DNA of 64,000 nt from Klenkia brasiliensis (GTDB lineage: Bacteria; Actinomycetota; Actinomycetes; Mycobacteriales; Geodermatophilaceae): the NCBI RefSeq assembly GCF_900100695.1, contig NZ_FNCF01000003.1, positions 1 to 64,000 on the forward strand, given 5' to 3'. How positions within the stretch are numbered: position 1 is the stretch's first letter; each line of letters starts with the position of its first letter. Under the pieces are notes generated by a model. That model made no database searches and was not told the DNA's origin. It saw nothing but the letters and a program-made list of their open reading frames with translations. The translations under genes and the position numbers were made by a program. Shown piece after piece: positions 59,484 to 64,000 of the stretch.

Positions 59484-60994
59484 GGTCGGTCCGCCTGGTG
59501 GGTGATAGCGTCGTTGGTGTCGGTGAGCGCCAGGTCCACCGATGTCCGGACGGTCTGGACCTTCGCGACGTGGCTGCCGACCATCCAGAGTGCCCGACCG
59601 CGACCTGCCGCTGCCCAGTCGGTGACGATGCGCTCGGCCATGGGGCTCAGCCCGAGCAGTCCGGAGAGCTCGTCCCCGATCTGCTCGTCCTGGCCGAGGA
59701 GGACCTTCGTCGCGCAGAGGTGCAAGAGGTCCCGGGCGATGGCGACCGCCTGGCTGTCGGCGTCCCCCACGGTGAGCATGTCCGAGGGTTTGTGGGCGAC
59801 CACGACCTGGATGCAGCCGTCGTTGCGGGACAGGCGTAGGTCGGCGTCGAGTGACTTCACCGCGTCGGTGCCCAACCGCATCTGCTTCCAGCACTCGTCC
59901 CTGATGACGATGCGGAGATCGCCCGGCTCGGCGAGCTGGGTCATCGCCCGGCCCCAGGAGTTCAGGCAGGTGAGGGCGACGCCGACGGCCTGGTCCCCCA
60001 GTGGTTCGAGACGGGACAGCGACAGCGACTGGATGGGCGCACGCCAGTCGACCTGCACCGTCGTCGGTGCGTCGAAGAGGCCGGCGAGGTGCCCGGTGAC
60101 CAGGGCCCCCAGTGCGTCGCGCACTGCACGGGTGTCGTCGAGGAAGTGCTGCCGGTCGGCGTAGCGGCACGCGTCCACCAGCATGTCCCCCGGCTCGCGC
60201 AAGGCATGCCACAACTGCGGGATGGTGACCTCGCGCAGGCGGTCGGCACCGTCGCTGTAGCCGGTGACGTCGCGCAGGACCTGGCCGACGGCGGTCTCCG
60301 CGGTTGGCCCGAACGAGACGCTCTGCGACCCGACGAGTCCCTTCACCAGCAGCAGCCAACGGGCGAACACCATTGCGGCCCGTCGCTGGGCCTCTGCCCG
60401 CGACAGCGAGGTCCAGTCATTGCCCAGCGGACCGAAGTCCAGCGGGTTGATCCGCGCCGGCAGACCGTGACCCACCGCGTGCGGCTCGACCCCGAGGGCG
60501 CCGCACAGGGGCGCGTACTCGTCCTTCACGTCACCGAGGACCAGGGTCCGGTAGCCGTAGGCCATCTGGCGGAGGGCGAACATCTTGACCGTTCCGGATT
60601 TCCCGCGACCCGGTGCTCCGAAGAAAATCATGTTCGGGTTCGTCACGCCCGCGACCCCGTCGAGGGTCCAGCCGATGGGGTCGGCCGCGAACGCTCCGCC
60701 GGACAGGTAGTCGATGCCCAGCAGAGCCCCGGAGGACGAGAGGCCGTTCCCGGCGATGAACGGCCAGACGCCGCCGACCTGCTCCGTCGTCATGCGGTAG
60801 ACCGCGAGCGGAGCTGGAACAGCTGCCCAGCCCGCGGCTGTCCCCGCCCGGCCATGCCGGCCGACGGTCGAGCCGAACGGGTCTCGGTCCGCCCGTCGAG
60901 CCGGCGGTCGAGGGGTGGGTGGGAGGCGGTGGTCGAAGTCGGCCATGAGGTGGGCCAGTCCGCGGCCGGCTGCCGTTCCCCTGGACTGCCTCAC
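59480..60994 (-). CDS. VirB4-like type IV secretion ATPase
   Basis: A 504-residue ATPase with Walker A FFGAPGRGKSGT and a Walker B-like region RIVIRDECWKQM. The helicase-like VVVAHKPSDMLTVGD follows. It should power assembly of, or transport through, the mating channel. The N-terminal 60 residues are Arg/Pro-rich and probably disordered. The GTG at 60994 forms a GTGA overlap with the SCO6880 gene. A later ATG in the same frame is possible but would remove little of the ATPase. Confidence 0.87.
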   Translation of the reverse strand: MRQSRGTAAGRGLAHLMADFDHRLPPTPRPPARRADRDPFGSTVGRHGRAGTAAGWAAVPAPLAVYRMTTEQVGGVWPFIAGNGLSSSGALLGIDYLSGGAFAADPIGWTLDGVAGVTNPNMIFFGAPGRGKSGTVKMFALRQMAYGYRTLVLGDVKDEYAPLCGALGVEPHAVGHGLPARINPLDFGPLGNDWTSLSRAEAQRRAAMVFARWLLLVKGLVGSQSVSFGPTAETAVGQVLRDVTGYSDGADRLREVTIPQLWHALREPGDMLVDACRYADRQHFLDDTRAVRDALGALVTGHLAGLFDAPTTVQVDWRAPIQSLSLSRLEPLGDQAVGVALTCLNSWGRAMTQLAEPGDLRIVIRDECWKQMRLGTDAVKSLDADLRLSRNDGCIQVVVAHKPSDMLTVGDADSQAVAIARDLLHLCATKVLLGQDEQIGDELSGLLGLSPMAERIVTDWAAAGRGRALWMVGSHVAKVQTVRTSVDLALTDTNDAITHQADRP

Positions 60995-62481
60995 CGGACG
61001 CCCCGGCGACGAGGCAGCCCGACACCGAGAGGGACGCACGCGGCTGCGAACCCTGTGTCCTGCGCCAGGTCGAGCCGGAGCGGCTTGAACCCGCTGCTGG
61101 TGATGCTGGATTCCAGGCGCCGGCCGTAGTCGCTGATCGACCAGGTCCCGGGGACGGTGACCGCGGCTGCGACCCCGACCCGCACCAGGGCGTTGCCCTC
61201 GGCGAAGCGGACATCCCGGCCCTCGACCCGGGCAGCTTCCTGCCGGTGGACGGCGCGCACCCGGAAACCCCCACGGCGGCGGATCTCGTTGGTCAACTCG
61301 GAGTTCATCGACTCCCCACCGATCATCCGATCCGCCCGGGTGTGGCTGATCGGCTCGAAGGAGACTGAGACGGAGCGACGTTCACCGGCCGTCGTCGGCA
61401 CCAGGACGGGGGCGAGAGCCCCCATCACCGCGCCCTTGTCCGGGAGCAGGACGGTGCAGGTGACGGACTGCCAGGCGTCGTGCTCGTAGTGCCGTCGTTC
61501 GGGGGGCGGCGCAGATGACGGCCCGGCGACGGCCATCGGCAGTCCGGGCTCCTCAGTGGTCAGCCGGGCACGGTCGCCGGGCGCGAAGCCCGTGCGCACG
61601 GCTGCGGCCAGGCCGGGTGAGTCCAGCCAGGTGACCGCTGTGCAGCCGACACCGCCGAGCAGCCGGGCCTCGAACTCGGACATGACGCCGTACAGGACGC
61701 GCGCCCGCCCGTCCGTCCCGCCGCCCGCTTCCTTGGCGAGCCGGGCGACGCGACGTTCCGGGACGACCACCGTCACGAAGGCTTCGTGACGCACCCCGGC
61801 CGCGGTCATGATCTCCGCGAGCTCGTCGGTGACCGCCTGCGCCAGGGCCGGCGCATCCGGGCGACGGTTCGCCACCTGCCACGCCGTCCGCTCTGCGCCG
61901 TCGTCGGGCACGGTGCGGACCTGTAGGACGACCGACGAGACGAGTTCGCCGGTGGCCGCGCTCTCCAGCAGTTCGGCCAAACCGTGTCCGAGCCGGGCAC
62001 GGGTGCCTGCCTCGGACAGGCCGATGCCCGGGTGCGCGATGCGGGCCACCACGGCCCAGGTTCGCTCGCGGTCGTCGGACACCACCACCGGCCGAGCGAG
62101 GAGCGGACCGAACGGTGGTCCGTCGTGCGTGCGGATGCCCGACAGCACGCCAGGCAGGTCCGCCTCCTCGAGGTCCTCGACGCTCCCGGTCGCGGCTCGC
62201 GCCTGCCAGGAGGTCCATCCGAGAACGGAGCCGATGAGACGGTGGCCGGCGTCCCAGGTCCAGCGGAGCGGGGTTCGACCGCGTACGGGGACTGCGAGGA
62301 GGACGACGGCGGCCGCCCACAGCGGCGTCCAGGCTGCGGCAAGAGCCCAGCGCTGCGCACCCAGCGCCGCGAAGACGGGAATGCCGCTCGCGGCAGCGCC
62401 CACCCAGGTGCCCACGCCCAGGCCACCGAACGTTGCTCCCCGGTCGACCGACCAGGAGCCGTAGCGGACCGGAGTGCTCAT
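60991..62481 (-). CDS. SCO6880-family type IV secretion protein
   Basis: A 496-residue protein beginning MSTPVRYGSWSVDRGATFGG. Membrane segments follow directly (TWVGAAASGIPVFAALGA, LWAAAVVLLAVP). The rest is a large cytoplasmic domain with YEHDAWQSVTCTVLLP and MIGGESMNSELTNEIRRRGG. This architecture defines the SCO6880 family, found in actinobacterial conjugation loci between VirB4 and TrbL-like genes. It probably couples the membrane complex to VirB4. The ATG at 62481 overlaps the TrbL-like stop (ATGA). Confidence 0.88.
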   Translation of the reverse strand: MSTPVRYGSWSVDRGATFGGLGVGTWVGAAASGIPVFAALGAQRWALAAAWTPLWAAAVVLLAVPVRGRTPLRWTWDAGHRLIGSVLGWTSWQARAATGSVEDLEEADLPGVLSGIRTHDGPPFGPLLARPVVVSDDRERTWAVVARIAHPGIGLSEAGTRARLGHGLAELLESAATGELVSSVVLQVRTVPDDGAERTAWQVANRRPDAPALAQAVTDELAEIMTAAGVRHEAFVTVVVPERRVARLAKEAGGGTDGRARVLYGVMSEFEARLLGGVGCTAVTWLDSPGLAAAVRTGFAPGDRARLTTEEPGLPMAVAGPSSAPPPERRHYEHDAWQSVTCTVLLPDKGAVMGALAPVLVPTTAGERRSVSVSFEPISHTRADRMIGGESMNSELTNEIRRRGGFRVRAVHRQEAARVEGRDVRFAEGNALVRVGVAAAVTVPGTWSISDYGRRLESSITSSGFKPLRLDLAQDTGFAAACVPLGVGLPRRRGVR

Positions 62482-63842
62482 GGCTTCTCCCCTGCCTCGT
62501 CTGCGGAACTTGCTGCTGGCTGTCCCGGCGAGGCCGGGGCGGTCGCCGACCACACGTCGGGCCCCTGGGTGGAGGTCGACCGCACCTGGCCTCGATCCAG
62601 CGAGGTTCCGGGTGCTTGGCCGCCCCCCGCGCCGGACGCCGCGGAGGAGCGCTGAGAACGCCGCTGACCGGAACCCGCCGGGTAACTCGGATGGCCGACC
62701 CCGCTCGCACTCAGCACGTCGGCGGCCAGGTCGACCGTCCGGTGCGCCACCGCGGCAGCGACCCCGACGCCAGCGGCGGCGGCACCACCGACGGCGGTGG
62801 CTGCGGCCCCCAGCCGTCCGACCGACTGCGCCTCGGCCGCGGCCTCACCGTGGGACCGACCATCGCCGGACGTGGCTGCCGCGGCACCGCTACCGCTGCT
62901 CTGGCCGCCGCCGCGAGCAAGTCCGGGAAGCCCGCCGGCGTCGCTCCAGGATTGGCGAAGTGCCGATCCCGACGCCGTCCCGGGGTCGACGAAGGCCAAC
63001 AGCCTGAAGAGCACCAGAGGGCAGACGGCACCGATGGCCACCATGACCGCGCCGACGACGGCGGTGCCCGCGGCCTGGGCGGTGTCGTCCCCGCTGCCGG
63101 CCACCACGCCGGCCGACAGCTGGACACCTATGCCCAGCATCAGCGCCGCCGTCGGAGTGATGAGCAGGCTCGCGAAGAACCATCGCAGGCTCTTCCAGAA
63201 CCATGCCCGGGTGCTGTCGCTGAGCAGCCCACCCGCCGAGATGGGCGCGGTCGCGATCAGGATGATCAGCGCCGCCTCCCGGACGAGGGCGATGATCACG
63301 TAGAAGAACGCCGCCGGGATGACGAGCAGCAATGACGACAGCCCCAGGACCGTGGCCGCAGTCGCGTCGACGACGTCGCGCGGCCAGGAGTTGGCGGGGT
63401 CGACAGCGGCGAGGCTGTCGACGTCGAGCATCGCGGTGAGGATGCCGCGGGCCAGCTCTGCTGCGGCGAGGATGAATCCGCCAGCTGCGCCCAGGTAGCC
63501 GACCCAGACGAGGCCGAACTGCAGGACGCCGAGGACGATCCGGCCCAGCGAGCGACCGTCCCGTCGGACAAGGGCCAGGGTCAGCTGGACGAACATCATG
63601 ACGACGGCGACGCTCGCGCCCAGCCACAGCGTCGTCGGCAGCACAGCACCCATCGGGCCGGTCTCCGAGACGTCCGGCGTCGTCAGTGCGTCGATGACCC
63701 GGAAGGCGAGTCCCAGGAGCCAGAGACCTGCCGACCAGATGCTGACCATGGCCGCCGTCCAGACGTCGGCGATGGCCTCTGCCGCCAGGTCTCCCAGCCA
63801 CGTCATGGGGTTGAGGTCGATCGCGACGACGTCCTCACCCAC
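62478..63842 (-). CDS. TrbL/VirB6-like polytopic membrane protein
   Basis: A 454-residue protein. Six to eight membrane helices lie in the first 300 residues, with LVREAALIILIATAPISAGG and STRAWFWKSLRWFFASLLIT matching the VirB6/TrbL core. The C-terminal 150 residues are Ala/Gly/Ser-rich and low in complexity, probably cytoplasmic. It should form the inner-membrane channel of the mating apparatus. The GTG at 63842 overlaps the end of the gene upstream by eight bases. Confidence 0.82.
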   Translation of the reverse strand: MGEDVVAIDLNPMTWLGDLAAEAIADVWTAAMVSIWSAGLWLLGLAFRVIDALTTPDVSETGPMGAVLPTTLWLGASVAVVMMFVQLTLALVRRDGRSLGRIVLGVLQFGLVWVGYLGAAGGFILAAAELARGILTAMLDVDSLAAVDPANSWPRDVVDATAATVLGLSSLLLVIPAAFFYVIIALVREAALIILIATAPISAGGLLSDSTRAWFWKSLRWFFASLLITPTAALMLGIGVQLSAGVVAGSGDDTAQAAGTAVVGAVMVAIGAVCPLVLFRLLAFVDPGTASGSALRQSWSDAGGLPGLARGGGQSSGSGAAAATSGDGRSHGEAAAEAQSVGRLGAAATAVGGAAAAGVGVAAAVAHRTVDLAADVLSASGVGHPSYPAGSGQRRSQRSSAASGAGGGQAPGTSLDRGQVRSTSTQGPDVWSATAPASPGQPAASSADEAGEKP

Positions 63843-64000
63843 GGTCGAGGTCCCGGTAGCCGACGGAGATGGCGAGATCGGTGTCCGGCCAGACGGACGG
63901 TGGTTGCGCGGGTTCCGCGCCGGGCCCGATGAGCCACCGGTCGGTGGACCAGACCATCCGCTGGCAGTCCGCAACGGCTCCCCGAGCGGTCTGGTCAAGG
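63835..64000 (-). CDS. C-terminus of a small conjugation-operon protein (N-terminus outside window)
   Basis: The last 54 residues are visible, including QRMVWSTDRWLIGPGAEPAQ and SVWPDTDLAISVGYRDLDRG before TGA at 63837. A protein with this ending is typically encoded directly before the TrbL-like gene in actinobacterial transfer operons. The frame is clearly the coding one, because the TrbL-like start overlaps it. Confidence 0.7.
   Translation of the reverse strand, partial: LDQTARGAVADCQRMVWSTDRWLIGPGAEPAQPPSVWPDTDLAISVGYRDLDRG

Noticed and set aside
1-64000. CRISPR arrays, insertion sequences, rRNA or tRNA genes
   Set aside because: No regularly spaced repeats, transposase motifs or RNA gene signatures were seen in the window.

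Overview
The window is very GC-rich, uses many GTG and a few TTG starts, and packs genes into operons with 4-base stop/start overlaps. It encodes mycofactocin-coupled short-chain dehydrogenases and an SCO6880-type conjugation module. All of this points to a high-GC actinobacterium; the genus cannot be fixed from the sequence. Catabolic genes lie beside partition and conjugation genes, so the DNA could be a large plasmid or a chromosome carrying an integrated conjugative element.

Bases 1-33,440 are a CoA-ester catabolic supercluster. It holds two acyl-CoA synthetases, five acyl-CoA dehydrogenases (one cut by the window edge), two crotonases, three MaoC/hotdog dehydratase proteins, one classical thiolase and six short-chain dehydrogenases. 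It also holds two luciferase-like flavin oxidoreductases, an alpha/beta hydrolase and an MFS importer. A pair of cysteine-less thiolase-like proteins sits with a DUF35 partner. A dodecin and a divergent RibBA homologue suggest extra flavin handling. Two paralogous AcoR/Fis-type regulators lack the sigma-54 contact motif. The substrate cannot be read from sequence; an alicyclic, branched or terpenoid acid or ketone is an inference.

The main discovery is a shared promoter design. Eleven 17-bp inverted repeats of the form TGTCSC-N5-GSGACA lie upstream of nearly every operon in 2.4-33.4 kb. In most cases a TA(N3)T-like -10 element starts 22 bases after the repeat. That puts the repeat at about -43, where an activator would replace the -35 box. 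The two AcoR-like proteins, whose DNA-recognition helices are almost identical, are the obvious candidates. I saw no such site in the rest of the window.

Bases 33.5-45.4 kb are mixed. There are remnants of an FMN-dependent hydroxy-acid dehydrogenase and of a LuxR regulator, then a two-component system followed by HupE-like and DUF3500 proteins. A 22-bp perfect palindrome sits in a divergent promoter. Next come a FUSC-type membrane protein, and a MarR-UbiX-UbiD-flavoprotein decarboxylase operon whose ubiX homologue carries an in-frame amber codon. An ATP-dependent DNA ligase homologue ends this part.

Bases 45.4-64 kb are a conjugation and maintenance module. It contains small DNA-binding and hypothetical proteins, a ParB-like protein, and a 1,691-residue MobF relaxase-helicase fused to a DnaG-like TOPRIM primase region. 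A leftward operon follows with a coupling protein, an NlpC/P60 hydrolase, a VirB4-like ATPase, an SCO6880 protein and a TrbL/VirB6-like membrane protein.
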